A stretch of DNA of 51,463 bases, from positions 1 through 51,463 of the forward strand of contig CAKVGW010000004.1 of NCBI GenBank assembly GCA_934747325.1, given 5' to 3'. A model generated the notes under the pieces. It did not search any database. It was given only the letters and a program-made list of their open reading frames with translations, and had not been told where the DNA came from. Source of the stretch: an uncultured Candidatus Melainabacteria bacterium (lineage in GTDB: Bacteria > Cyanobacteriota > Vampirovibrionia > Gastranaerophilales > Gastranaerophilaceae). Positions 26,544 to 36,041 of the stretch are shown piece after piece. Within the stretch, counting starts at the first letter, position 1. Every line of letters starts with the position of its first letter. The translations under genes and the position numbers were made by a program.

Positions 26544-28586
26544 ATGAGCGGATTTTCAGGAATTAACAATTTTGGCAGTTTAACAACACAAAATGGTACA
26601 AAAGTTGATTACAAATACTTATTAGAAAAGTATGACGCTGATGGAAACGGTGAAATTTCTAAAGATGAATTTAACACTGCTATTAAAGAGGAAAAATTAG
26701 ATAAGGTTGAATTATCAAAAGTTAATACTAACGGTGATGAAGTTATTGACGAAAAAGAAATGGGCATTTATGAACAAAAATACAAGATGCAAGAAGCGGT
26801 AAATGCAATGAGCGCTCAAATAACTAAAGATTTTTCAGGTAATACTAAATCTAAATATATCGCTCAAGTAACATTGGAATTAACAAATTATATTACTGAA
26901 TTTGCAAACAACTATCAAGGCGAAGTATCAGGCATGGCAGAAGCTTTCTCTAAAGAATTGCCTACTAAATATACGCAAATCAAGAAAAATATATTAGCAA
27001 ACGAACCAAGTTCATTTAAATCACAAGTTTTAGATGACATTGTTAACAATTTACAAGTAGGAGGAACTACTAAAGCTGAAGGAGCAGAAGCAATTTCAGA
27101 TACAGCTTTAACAAAAGTTGCTAAGGCATTAGAAACTGAAGCTAATAAATATATCAAAGCAAATCCTAAATGTACTGAAAGTGAATTAAAAGCTCATTTG
27201 GAAGCATTTTTAAATCAAACAGATGCTGACAAAATGAAAAGCGCAGCTGACACATTCAAAGCTAATGCCGGTGCATTTGGTACATATATTGATGGTGACG
27301 AATTAGTTCAATTAAAAGAATATGCCAAAAATTTCTTAACAGAAGCAGTTAATAATGGTGTTACTGTTAAACTCGGTACTAGAAACATTGCAACTACAAA
27401 TGCTATTACAACGGCATTAAAAAGTTACACAGACGGTGCAACATTGAAAGCAGATATGGAAACAGCTATTTCAAATTTAAGCACTGTATCTAAAAAAGAT
27501 ACGATTGTTACGCAAGCTAAAACAGAAGAAGCAGAAGCTGCTGAAAAGAAATTTACAAACATCAAGGGTAGTGCATATCAAATCAATGCAGGTTTAATCG
27601 ACTACTCTAAAATTGATTCAAGATACTTTGATGGTGGAGAAATTTACCAAAGAGGCAAAGGTTGGAGTGGTTCAAAAGATAAAGCTTATAATGAAGGCTA
27701 TAATGTCTTGACTTCCGATAACATGAAATCTCAAATTAAATCACAAATTGAAACAATGCTAAAAGAACAAGGTATTTCATTTGACAAAATTGAAAACATA
27801 TTTGAAAATGTTTACAACCAAACTGCGCAAGAAGTTTTAAATTCTGATGGCATGATTACTGGTAGAGGCGCAAGAGGTTGGGGAAGCAAAGGCAAGGCTA
27901 AAATTGATGTTAAAACTATGATTGATACCTTTGTAACAACATTCAATACTAATATTACAAAAGCTGTTGATGAAATGAATAAATCAAGCAAAGACTTTGA
28001 TACAATTGATATTGACTTTACTCAAGCCGGTAAAGACGAAAACGGTAATGCTATTAAAGATGAAACAACAGGTGCTGATTTAAGTACTTTATATGCGTCA
28101 GGCAAAACAATCACAACTAAAAAACATGGTGCAGACTATTATGTATCAATTGCTGAAAAAATGATTGATAGAATGAAATCTCAAATGTTGAAAAAAGCAA
28201 AAGCTATGTGTAATGCAAACGGCGTTACATTTGATGAATCAGCATTCCAATCAATATTTAACAATGCAAAATCAATTGCAGTAAATACCGCTGTAAACGG
28301 AATTTCCTCTGGTTCAGGAGATGGTGTTAGTGGAAATGTAACTGGTATTTCTATGGGCGCCGGAGCTGCTGTTGGAGGCACATTAGGAGCCACAGTTGGA
28401 ATTATAGGTGCAATACCAGGTGCTGCTATTGGAGGCATTATTAGTGGCATTGCGGGATTATTTACAGGTCATCACTCAAAAAGCTCACTCAACACAAAAA
28501 CTCTGCTTGACACATTTGCAGAAAACTTTAAACAAAATTACTCAAATTGGGTTGAAGCAGAAGCTAATAAAGCAAAAAACAAATAA
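26544..28586 (+). CDS. large EF-hand protein with duplicated module and glycine-zipper segment
   Basis: The function is not recognised. The 680 residues lack a signal peptide. Two EF-hand loops, DADGNGEISKDE (31-42) and NTNGDEVIDEKE (61-72), form a normal pair. A long helical middle follows (75-340). A module is duplicated near the C-terminus: copy 1 at about 392-475 (DNMKSQIKSQIE, GISFDKIENIFEN, KIDVKTMIDTFVTTFN) and copy 2 at about 542-675 (DRMKSQMLKKAK, GVTFDESAFQSIFNN, SLNTKTLLDTFAENFK). Copy 2 is interrupted at about 596-642 by a Gly/Ala-zipper hydrophobic stretch (GAGAAVGGTLGATVGIIGAI) of the sort that inserts in membranes. A pore-forming, translocator or surface role is possible. It has a strong AAAAGGAG site and a terminator. 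Confidence 0.8.
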   Translation: MSGFSGINNFGSLTTQNGTKVDYKYLLEKYDADGNGEISKDEFNTAIKEEKLDKVELSKVNTNGDEVIDEKEMGIYEQKYKMQEAVNAMSAQITKDFSGNTKSKYIAQVTLELTNYITEFANNYQGEVSGMAEAFSKELPTKYTQIKKNILANEPSSFKSQVLDDIVNNLQVGGTTKAEGAEAISDTALTKVAKALETEANKYIKANPKCTESELKAHLEAFLNQTDADKMKSAADTFKANAGAFGTYIDGDELVQLKEYAKNFLTEAVNNGVTVKLGTRNIATTNAITTALKSYTDGATLKADMETAISNLSTVSKKDTIVTQAKTEEAEAAEKKFTNIKGSAYQINAGLIDYSKIDSRYFDGGEIYQRGKGWSGSKDKAYNEGYNVLTSDNMKSQIKSQIETMLKEQGISFDKIENIFENVYNQTAQEVLNSDGMITGRGARGWGSKGKAKIDVKTMIDTFVTTFNTNITKAVDEMNKSSKDFDTIDIDFTQAGKDENGNAIKDETTGADLSTLYASGKTITTKKHGADYYVSIAEKMIDRMKSQMLKKAKAMCNANGVTFDESAFQSIFNNAKSIAVNTAVNGISSGSGDGVSGNVTGISMGAGAAVGGTLGATVGIIGAIPGAAIGGIISGIAGLFTGHHSKSSLNTKTLLDTFAENFKQNYSNWVEAEANKAKNK

Positions 28587-28599
28587 GAATTTAAAACCA

Positions 28600-28631
28600 A
28601 AAATGGCGGTGCTTTTAGCACCGCCATTTTG
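28600..28631. terminator. bidirectional terminator
   Basis: A 14-bp perfect stem (AAAATGGCGGTGCT and its complement) with a 3-base loop, T-rich on both exits. It ends the EF-hand gene and the minus-strand SPOR operon. Confidence 0.9.
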
Positions 28632-28641
28632 TTATGATTTA

Positions 28642-29259
28642 TTAATAATCCTGCACAATTCTTCCCGGTAAATGATTTTGCTGAACCGTATACAACAAAG
28701 ATTCTGCGCTTTGTTTATTCTTAAAAATACCAACTTGTAATGTATAATTATTAGAACCAATACATTTTACAATAGGATTCAAACCGTTACCTGATTCTTG
28801 AATAATATCTTTAGCTACTTTTGCTTGTTCTGCAGAAGTATAAGAACCTACAAAAACTTTATAAACTGGGTCAGCCTGAACAGGTTGTTGAGTTACGGTT
28901 TCGGCTACATTATTTTCTTTTACAGTTTTAGGTTGGTCAACCACTACATCCGTTTGATTATCGTTTTTTTGTTGAACATCATCAGGTTTTGACATCAAAT
29001 CTGAAAAACTTCGACCTTGGTCTTCACTCTGAATCATTGATAATCTGTCATCAACATTTTTTGCTGTTTCTTCTTGTTGATTAGCCGAATTATCTTGATA
29101 ATCACCGATTGAAGTATCAACCGTTGGTGAAAAAGATTTAATCAAAAATGTAAAAACAATAAGCATACCAAAAAAAGAAAGTACAAAAATCTTCAAAAGT
29201 GAATTATCTTTTTGAGCTTCTTTTTTCATGTATTTTTTATAACCAAATTGATTTCCCAT
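28642..29259 (-). CDS. SPOR-domain membrane protein
   Basis: SPOR domains bind denuded septal peptidoglycan, so a role in division or envelope remodelling is likely. The 205 residues have a basic N-terminus (FGYKKYMKKEAQKD), one TM segment at about 22-41 (LLKIFVLSFFGMLIVFTFLI), a Gln/Asp/Val-rich periplasmic linker (about 45-128) and a C-terminal SPOR domain (about 130-205: YKVFVGSYTSAEQAKVAKDI, then YTLQVGIFKNKQSAESLLY). The topology is N-in with the domain in the periplasm. It is the last gene of the HEAT-queC-DUF366 operon, 5 bp after the DUF366 stop. Confidence 0.88.
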   Translation of the reverse strand: MGNQFGYKKYMKKEAQKDNSLLKIFVLSFFGMLIVFTFLIKSFSPTVDTSIGDYQDNSANQQEETAKNVDDRLSMIQSEDQGRSFSDLMSKPDDVQQKNDNQTDVVVDQPKTVKENNVAETVTQQPVQADPVYKVFVGSYTSAEQAKVAKDIIQESGNGLNPIVKCIGSNNYTLQVGIFKNKQSAESLLYTVQQNHLPGRIVQDY

Positions 29260-29264
29260 TAAAA

Positions 29265-29822
29265 CTATACTCCACGAACTTTAGTACTAGCTAAATTTAT
29301 ATCTTCCAATTCTTCTGCATATCTTTTCATAACTTCAAGTGCAAACTCTTTAATATCAGATATTCCGAGTTCACTTGTTAAACCGGAAGCTTTTACCGGT
29401 GCGCCTTCCGATAAAATGTTCAAACCTGTATGGATAAGAATTGAAGTTGTTGATTTTGTTGCAATAGAAACTGACAATTTTCTGCCATCAATCATCAAAT
29501 CATCACCGTTTCTTACAACGAAAATCCCTCTTGCCTCAAGCAATTCTTTTATTATACAAATCAAAAGTCTTTGTCTGAATACACCTTCAACCAAATTTAC
29601 GTTGAATTGTTCTGTTATAAAGCTCAACATTGATTTGCTGTAAATCGGTTCATTGTTGATAACATCTTCTATATCAACCATTTCAGTTAAAGCTACTTCG
29701 CATTCACCAATAAATGCAACAATTGCATCACCTTGCAACTTAAAGTTTTTGTAAATCCAATGTGGCGCAAGTTGTGAACCAATATACTTAATTTCTTTTT
29801 CAATTAACTTTGTATGCATCAT
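29265..29822 (-). CDS. DUF366 family protein
   Basis: This is a conserved family of unknown function, found mainly in archaea and scattered bacteria. The 185 residues include SQLAPHWIYKNFKLQGDAIVAFIGECEV (key GSQLAPHW near 15-22), a FRQRLLICIIKELLEARGIFV helix and a DDLMIDGRKLSVSIATKST segment (about 105-123), the family core. The start overlaps the queC stop (ATGA), and a second Met follows immediately. Its position between queC and a SPOR gene may reflect a link to deazaguanine metabolism, but this is only positional. Confidence 0.85.
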   Translation of the reverse strand: MMHTKLIEKEIKYIGSQLAPHWIYKNFKLQGDAIVAFIGECEVALTEMVDIEDVINNEPIYSKSMLSFITEQFNVNLVEGVFRQRLLICIIKELLEARGIFVVRNGDDLMIDGRKLSVSIATKSTTSILIHTGLNILSEGAPVKASGLTSELGISDIKEFALEVMKRYAEELEDINLASTKVRGV

Positions 29823-30484
29823 TCCTCAAATAAAATACTTATGTATTTCTCTCCCTTATTAGCCATTAACGCTTTTTTTAAATGTCTGCAAGATTCGCAA
29901 ACTCCACAATGTTTAGGCTTTGAACTATAACAACTCCTTACAAGCTCTAATGGAATTGAATTTTCCATCGCAATCCTTACTATATCATCCTTGCTACAAT
30001 TTATCAAGGGGGCTACAACCTTAGGTTTTTTAAGCGTTGAACTTTCAAACACTTTTGAAATCTGTTCTCTAAATTCTTCTGTATTGTCTGGAAAAGTCTG
30101 TCCTTCATCTTTATTAGCACCAAACAAAATATAATCATATCCGAATGAGTCCGCAAATGAGGCTGCTATATTTAAGAATAAACCGTTTCTATTTGGCACC
30201 CAAACATTCGATGCACTTTCTTTTGTACCCAAATTATCCGTTGGAATTTCATCATCTGAGACCAAAGAAGTGTGTGTAATTTCTTTGAGCCAATCCAGTT
30301 TTATAACTTTATGTTTAATATTATAAAATTCAGCAATTTTTTTAGAAGTTTCTATTTCTTGTTTTGCGGATTTTTGTCCATAATCAAACGTTAAAGCCAA
30401 TTCTATACCGTATTTTTCCTTTGTATAACCTAAGGCCACCAAGGAATCCAAACCGCCTGATAATAAAATTACAGCCTTACTCAT
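29819..30484 (-). CDS. queC: 7-cyano-7-deazaguanine (preQ0) synthase
   Basis: QueC converts 7-carboxy-7-deazaguanine to preQ0 with ATP and ammonia, in queuosine synthesis. Features: PP-loop AVILLSGGLDSLVALGY near the N-terminus, FDYGQKSAKQE, NVWVPNRNGLFLNIAASFA, and the zinc site CYSSKPKHCGVCESCRHLKKAL (Cys at 4 positions) near the C-terminus. I place the start at ATG 30484 (MSKAVILLSGG), because the upstream Met codons lie within the preceding HEAT gene and add only a basic tail. That leaves an 8-bp overlap with the HEAT gene and 221 residues, the usual size. queD, queE and queF are not in the window. Confidence 0.93.
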   Translation of the reverse strand: MSKAVILLSGGLDSLVALGYTKEKYGIELALTFDYGQKSAKQEIETSKKIAEFYNIKHKVIKLDWLKEITHTSLVSDDEIPTDNLGTKESASNVWVPNRNGLFLNIAASFADSFGYDYILFGANKDEGQTFPDNTEEFREQISKVFESSTLKKPKVVAPLINCSKDDIVRIAMENSIPLELVRSCYSSKPKHCGVCESCRHLKKALMANKGEKYISILFEE

Positions 30485-31436
30485 CTTCTTCGCCTTCTTC
30501 ATATTCTTCAATCATACTTTGCGCTTCTTCTTTCAAGAATTTTGAATACCCTGGAAGTGAAATTACTTCATCCAAAATATCACGCCCAATAAGATTATAC
30601 ATAGCCACAAGCGCATTTCTCTGAACTTCTTCATCTTCATCTTTTAAAGCTGTTCTGATTAAATCTTGCGCTTCATCATACTCACTGTTCATCAATGCTT
30701 CAATCGTATTAATTCTTACCATTGGTGAAGAATCCAGCATTGAGCTTTTAAGAACTTTTAAAACTTTTTTGTTATTAATATTAAGTTTTCCTAAAGCTTC
30801 AATTATTTTTTCTTTTAGGAATGAAAACTTATCCCACAAACCTTGTTTTGATTCCATAATCGCAACAAGCGGATCAATTGCGCTTGTGTCACCTAAAAGC
30901 CCCAGTGCAAAAGTCGCAGATTCTTTTACATAAACAGATTTCTCATCTTCATCTTGTACGACATCAATTAATGGCTCAACAGCAAATCTATCACCAATTC
31001 TACCTAATGCATCCGCGCATGCCAGACGTATTTTGTAATTCTCTCCCTTGTTATTTAAGCAGTACAAAAGCGCACCAACAGTTGAAGTGTCTTTATAATT
31101 AGAAATTGCTTTGGCGCACATTACACGTGTATTAATCAAGCTATCAGCATCATCACATTCAAAATTCTTGAGAAGCAACAAATTTAATAGAATTGATAGC
31201 GTTGAAGAAGCTTTATGAGCATCAGTAAGTTTTATAATGCCTGTTAAGATTTCGGGATTTTTAACATTTGTCAAAAAATAGTTATAGATTTCTACGAGTT
31301 CATTATCATCATAGAACTCTTCTAAATTTGCAATATTATTAATCACATTCTGCGGGGTATCTTTATCAACTCCGCAACGCTCCGATATTACACTAAAATC
31401 CAATACTCTATTATCCACAAGAGTAAAATACAACAA
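30477..31436 (-). CDS. HEAT-repeat protein
   Basis: The 319 residues contain at least five HEAT/PBS-lyase-type helical repeats from about residue 95 to 300 (VGALLYCLNNKGENYKIRLA, CADALGRIGDRFAVEPLID, ATFALGLLGDTSAIDPLVAI, IEALGKLNINNKKVLKVLK, RNALVAMYNLIGRDILDEV). The tail is acidic (EEYEEGEEDE). Such proteins serve as binding scaffolds. The start is doubtful: the frame opens at TTG 31436 with no ribosome binding site, while 34 bp upstream an ATG with a strong GGAGGA lies out of frame and stops after four codons. It is the first gene of the queC operon. Confidence 0.8.
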   Translation of the reverse strand: MLYFTLVDNRVLDFSVISERCGVDKDTPQNVINNIANLEEFYDDNELVEIYNYFLTNVKNPEILTGIIKLTDAHKASSTLSILLNLLLLKNFECDDADSLINTRVMCAKAISNYKDTSTVGALLYCLNNKGENYKIRLACADALGRIGDRFAVEPLIDVVQDEDEKSVYVKESATFALGLLGDTSAIDPLVAIMESKQGLWDKFSFLKEKIIEALGKLNINNKKVLKVLKSSMLDSSPMVRINTIEALMNSEYDEAQDLIRTALKDEDEEVQRNALVAMYNLIGRDILDEVISLPGYSKFLKEEAQSMIEEYEEGEEDE

Positions 31437-31610
31437 ACAAGGTAAATTAGCAATCTTACAAATTTTCCATAAAAAACTTCCTCCAACTGACTCCTTGATT
31501 AGAAAAAAACTTTTTGTTAAAATTGTGTTTAAAATTAAACATATTATTTTATTGTTTTTTTGGTGTAAAATAATACAAGGATATGTAAAACCAGTATTTA
31601 TGGAGAGAGA

Positions 31611-32813
31611 ATGAGAAAAAATATTATAATCATTGTACTAGTAGTACTTGCGCTAATTTTAGGCAGAATGTTTTTATCCAATATGGATAAAATGAAAACT
31701 GCAAAGCAACGTGCTATGATGGGCACACCGGCCGTTACGGTTACAACAGTCGGCTCAGAAGAAGTTCAACGTCAATTTACGGCTACTGCAAGAGTTGTTG
31801 CAAAATATAGAGTTGATGTTTTAGCGCGTATTAGCGGATATTTAACTAAAAGTTACTTTAAAGAAGGCGACCATGTAAAAGCAGGTCAATTGTTATTTGA
31901 GATTGAACCTCAACAATATCAATATGCTGCAAATCAAGCTAAAGCAAATTTAGATAACGCCCAATCACAATATGCTTATTATGACAAGCAGTTAAAACGT
32001 TATAAAGAACTTGTACAAAATGATTATATAGCTCGTTCTGATTATGATAGTATTTTATCTCAGAGAGATGCTTATAGAGCGCAGGTTGCTAATGCTCAAA
32101 GTGCTTACCGTGATACTCAAAGAAATTTAGGTTACACAAAAGTTAAATCTCCTGTGAACGGACGTGTCGGTATTATTTCCGTAACGGTTGGCAACTATGT
32201 TTCAATGAATAGCGGGGCTTTAACAACCATTAACAGTTCTGATCCAATGTATATAACCTTCCCATTGGAATCAAAAGATTACGCAGAGCTTGTTAGAATT
32301 GATAAAACCGCAAACGTAAATAGAGATGTTGAATTTATTTTTAGTTCAGGTGAAAAGTACAAATTTAAAGGTGTTCAAGATTTTCATGATAACAAAATTG
32401 ATGATTCAACCGGTACAATTACTATGAGAGCAACATTCCCAAATCCTGACGATTCTTTAATTCAAGGGGATTTTGGGCGCGTAATTCTATATACTAAAAA
32501 CAAAGATAAAGTAGCTGTTGTTCCTCAAGAGGCAACTATGGAAAACCAAGAAGGACGCTTTTTGTACATTCTTGATAAGGATAATTTACCTAAAATGACT
32601 TATATTAAAACAATTGGTGAAGATAACGGCAAATGGCTTGTTTCTTCAGGTGTTAATGTAGGTGACAGAATTATTACGGGAGGTATTCAAAAAGTTATAC
32701 AAGGACGTCCCGTAAGAATTGTCGAAAGGATTGAAGAACAAGCGACTCAAAAGAAAGTAAGCTTATTTCAACGTGCAACAAATAAAGTAAAAAGATTGAT
32801 TAAAGGAAAATAA
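31611..32813 (+). CDS. RND efflux periplasmic adaptor (membrane fusion protein)
   Basis: This is the AcrA/MexA-like link between the inner-membrane pump and the outer-membrane channel. The 400 residues show an N-terminal membrane anchor (IIIIVLVVLALILGRMFL, 4-21) instead of a lipoprotein Cys, a lipoyl-type half-motif YRVDVLARISGYLTKSYFKE (about 65-84) with GDHVKAGQLLFEIEP, a coiled-coil hairpin at about 100-165, the returning lipoyl half (VKSPVNGRVGIISVTVGNYV) and beta-barrel and membrane-proximal domains to the end. The stop overlaps the pump start by one base (TAATG). A GGAGAGAG ribosome binding site precedes the ATG. Confidence 0.93.
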   Translation: MRKNIIIIVLVVLALILGRMFLSNMDKMKTAKQRAMMGTPAVTVTTVGSEEVQRQFTATARVVAKYRVDVLARISGYLTKSYFKEGDHVKAGQLLFEIEPQQYQYAANQAKANLDNAQSQYAYYDKQLKRYKELVQNDYIARSDYDSILSQRDAYRAQVANAQSAYRDTQRNLGYTKVKSPVNGRVGIISVTVGNYVSMNSGALTTINSSDPMYITFPLESKDYAELVRIDKTANVNRDVEFIFSSGEKYKFKGVQDFHDNKIDDSTGTITMRATFPNPDDSLIQGDFGRVILYTKNKDKVAVVPQEATMENQEGRFLYILDKDNLPKMTYIKTIGEDNGKWLVSSGVNVGDRIITGGIQKVIQGRPVRIVERIEEQATQKKVSLFQRATNKVKRLIKGK

Positions 32814-35800
32814 TGGCAGGTAATTTATTTATAAAACGACCAAAACTGTCTATTGTAATCTCATTAGCGATTATTTTAGCGGGTTTGATATCTCTAACAA
32901 CTCTACCTTTGGAGGAGTATCCTTCAATTACGCCACCGCAGGTTATTGTAAATGCTACATACAGCGGTGCCAGTTCTGATGTAATCGCATCAACGATTGC
33001 AGCACCGGTAGAATTACAACTGAATGGTATTCAAGACATGCTTTATATGTCATCAGAATCAAAGAATGGTTCTTACCAATTAACTTTGTATTTTGATGTC
33101 GGTGCAGACCCTGACATGGCTCTGGTTAACGTTCAGAACCAGTTACAATTGGTTCAGCCGAGGTTGCCGGAAGAAGTTAAGCGGTATGGTTTGACTGTTA
33201 AAAAATCTACGGGTGGTGCAGGATGTTTATACTTAGCCCTTTCTTCTCCAAACGGTACGTATAATTCATTATTTTTAGCCAATTACGCAACTTTATATTT
33301 AAAAGACGAACTTGCTCGTACTAAAGGCTGTGGTCAGGTTCAAGTTTTCGGTGCAGGCGATTATTCAATGCGAGTTTGGCTGAAACCCGATAAAATGGCT
33401 AGTTTAGGTGTTTCTGCAAGCGAAATTAATAGTGCGATAACATCTCAAAACACACAATCTCCTGCGGGAAATATTGGTGTTGAACCGATGGAAAGTCCTC
33501 AAATGATGAAATTTACATTAAGGACAAAAGGAAGATTGAAGGATGTTGAAGAGTTTGAAAACATTGTCGTTAAATCAAATCGAGATGGTTCAAACGTAAA
33601 ACTTAAAGATGTTGCGCGTGTAGAATTAGGTGCTGAAAATTATGCATCAGCCGTATCTGCGGATGGTAGCGATATTGCTGTTATTGCTATTTCGCAGTTG
33701 CCGGAAGCTAATACAATTGACTTGGTAAATCAAATTCAGAAAAAAATGAAAACTTTGAGTAAAAAATTCCCAAGTGACATGGAGTATGCAACTCAATATG
33801 ATACAACAGAATTCGTAAGAGAATCTATTCACGAGGTAGTTAGTGCAATTATACTTGCGATTGCTCTTGTAAGTGCAGTAACGTATTTATTCTTGGGGAC
33901 TGCGCGTGCAGCATTCATTCCATTCTGTGCAATTCCTGTTTCATTGATTGGTGTGTTTATATTTATGGCATTAATGGGATTCTCAATTAACTTGTTAATC
34001 TTGTTTGGCTTGGTTCTTGCGGTAGGTTTGGTTGTTGATGATGCTATTGTAGTATTAGAAAACACGCAAAGACACATTCAAGAAGGTAAATCGCCGAAAG
34101 ATGCTACTGAAATAACTATGCAAGAAGTTTTTGGTGCGGTTGTAGCAACTTCTCTTGTATTAATGGCGGTATTTGTTCCCGTATCCTTTATGAGTGGTAT
34201 TACAGGACAGATGTACAGACAGTTTGCGGTTTGTATTGCAACTTCAATCGGTTTATCGACCGTCGTTGCTTTAACTCTTTCTCCTGCTCTTTGTTCACTG
34301 ATTCTAAAATCAGGTGAAGAAAAAACTGACTTTGAATTTATTCAAAAATTTGAGGATTGGTTTAACGGGGTTAGAACTAAATATTTAGAAACTGTACATT
34401 ATTTTGTTGCTTCACCGAAAAAGACTTTAAGAGTTCTTATTAGTGTTATTTTTGCAATATTTATCATGTTTAAATTGACTCCAACAGGATTTTTGCCGGA
34501 TGAAGACAGAGGCGCTTTGTTTGTAATGGTTCAATTACAAGATGGTGCAACTTTGACAAGAACAGCTAACGTTGTTGATAAAATGAGCAAAGAGTTTGCA
34601 AATATACCTGGGATTGCTTCAATAATGCAAATTAACGGTATGAAGGGCGAAAATTCGGCATTTATGATTTTGAAATTAGAGCCATGGTCTAAGAGAAAAT
34701 CTTCAAAGTTATCCGTAAGCAGTATAACTTCACAAGCAAATAAAATTATCGGCAAATATCCGGAAGCAACTTCGTTTGTTTCACAACCACCTGCAATTTC
34801 CGGCATGGGCATGTATGGCGGTTTTGAATATCAACTTTTAGATAAGGGTGATAGAACCGCAGACGAATTGTTTGCACAGGTTCAAAATTTATTACAAGTT
34901 GCAAGACAGGATTCTGCTTTCTCCAGCTTATATACGTCATTTACTTCTTCGCTACCGCAAGTTGTTGTAAAAATTAATGAAGAAAAAGCTTTAGCTCAAG
35001 GAGTTTCAATAACTGAAATATATAGCACTTTAGCGGCTCAATTCGGTGCAACTTATGTAAACGACTTTAACAAGTTTGGTAGAGTTTATCGTGTATACAT
35101 GCAGGCTGATGCGCCATATCGTGCTACATTGGGTGATATAAGCAAGATTTATGTTAAAAACAATTCGGGTAAAATGCTTCCGATATCTTCTGTAATAACA
35201 ACAGAAAACATCGTTGGACCTTATATGCTCTCTCGTTTTAACATGTATCCTGCTATAACTATTAACGGGAACCCTGCAAGCGGTGTAAGTTCAGGTGACG
35301 CTATGAAAGCTATGTCAGAAATTTCTGATAAAGTTTTACCTAAAGATATGGACTATGCTTGGTCAGGTACTTCTTTACAAGAACAAAAATCCGCAGGTCA
35401 AATCGGGCCAATATTAGCAATGGCATTAACTTTCGTTTATTTGTTCCTTGTAGCGTTATACGAAAGCTGGACATTACCAATTGCCGTACTTCTAATTTCG
35501 CCGGTTGCTCTTTTAGGCGCATTGTTCTTCCAATATATATCAGGCCTATCGCTTGATATCTACGCTCAAGTTGGTTTGGTTATGTTAATCGGTTTGAGTA
35601 CAAAACAAGCAATCTTGATTGTAGAGTTTGCAAAAGATGCGATGGAGAAGGATGGATTAAATTATATTGAAGCTGCGATGCAAGCTGCAAAACTTCGTTT
35701 CAGAGCGGTTATGATGACAAATATTGCGTTCATCTTAGGTTTATTACCTCTTGTGTTTGCAAAAGGTGCAGGTGCAGGCAGCCGTCACTCAATCGGGGTT

Positions 35801-36025
35801 TCCGTATTCGGTGGTATGATGGCTGTTGCCTTCTTGGGTAGTATATTAGTTCCGGCATTTTTTGTTATGCTAAACGTTGTAAAGAATGACAAAAAAGAAC
35901 GAGTTGAACTATTTAAAGACGGTATAAGATTCGCATTCATGCTATTCTTAATAATAATGATACCTGTGTGGTTATTTATTGGTTTGGATAACTTGATGTA
36001 TTTATTAAATAGAATATTTAGTTAG
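32813..36025 (+). CDS. RND multidrug efflux permease (HAE1 family)
   Basis: This is an AcrB-like proton-driven exporter. At 1070 residues it has the typical size. N-terminal FIKRPKLSIVISLAIILAG and the PPQVIVNATYSGASSDVIA porter strand are diagnostic. The transmembrane relay GLVLAVGLVVDDAIVVLEN (about 400-418) contains the two Asp of the proton pathway, and the second half repeats the fold (GLVMLIGLSTKQAILIVEFAKDAM near 921-944). FLGTARAAFIPFCAIPVSLIG marks TM3-4. The gene follows the adaptor and precedes the TolC gene, so the entire tripartite pump is in one operon. Substrate cannot be inferred. Confidence 0.95.
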   Translation: MAGNLFIKRPKLSIVISLAIILAGLISLTTLPLEEYPSITPPQVIVNATYSGASSDVIASTIAAPVELQLNGIQDMLYMSSESKNGSYQLTLYFDVGADPDMALVNVQNQLQLVQPRLPEEVKRYGLTVKKSTGGAGCLYLALSSPNGTYNSLFLANYATLYLKDELARTKGCGQVQVFGAGDYSMRVWLKPDKMASLGVSASEINSAITSQNTQSPAGNIGVEPMESPQMMKFTLRTKGRLKDVEEFENIVVKSNRDGSNVKLKDVARVELGAENYASAVSADGSDIAVIAISQLPEANTIDLVNQIQKKMKTLSKKFPSDMEYATQYDTTEFVRESIHEVVSAIILAIALVSAVTYLFLGTARAAFIPFCAIPVSLIGVFIFMALMGFSINLLILFGLVLAVGLVVDDAIVVLENTQRHIQEGKSPKDATEITMQEVFGAVVATSLVLMAVFVPVSFMSGITGQMYRQFAVCIATSIGLSTVVALTLSPALCSLILKSGEEKTDFEFIQKFEDWFNGVRTKYLETVHYFVASPKKTLRVLISVIFAIFIMFKLTPTGFLPDEDRGALFVMVQLQDGATLTRTANVVDKMSKEFANIPGIASIMQINGMKGENSAFMILKLEPWSKRKSSKLSVSSITSQANKIIGKYPEATSFVSQPPAISGMGMYGGFEYQLLDKGDRTADELFAQVQNLLQVARQDSAFSSLYTSFTSSLPQVVVKINEEKALAQGVSITEIYSTLAAQFGATYVNDFNKFGRVYRVYMQADAPYRATLGDISKIYVKNNSGKMLPISSVITTENIVGPYMLSRFNMYPAITINGNPASGVSSGDAMKAMSEISDKVLPKDMDYAWSGTSLQEQKSAGQIGPILAMALTFVYLFLVALYESWTLPIAVLLISPVALLGALFFQYISGLSLDIYAQVGLVMLIGLSTKQAILIVEFAKDAMEKDGLNYIEAAMQAAKLRFRAVMMTNIAFILGLLPLVFAKGAGAGSRHSIGVSVFGGMMAVAFLGSILVPAFFVMLNVVKNDKKERVELFKDGIRFAFMLFLIIMIPVWLFIGLDNLMYLLNRIFS

Positions 36026-36041
36026 TAAAGGTTAAAACAAC

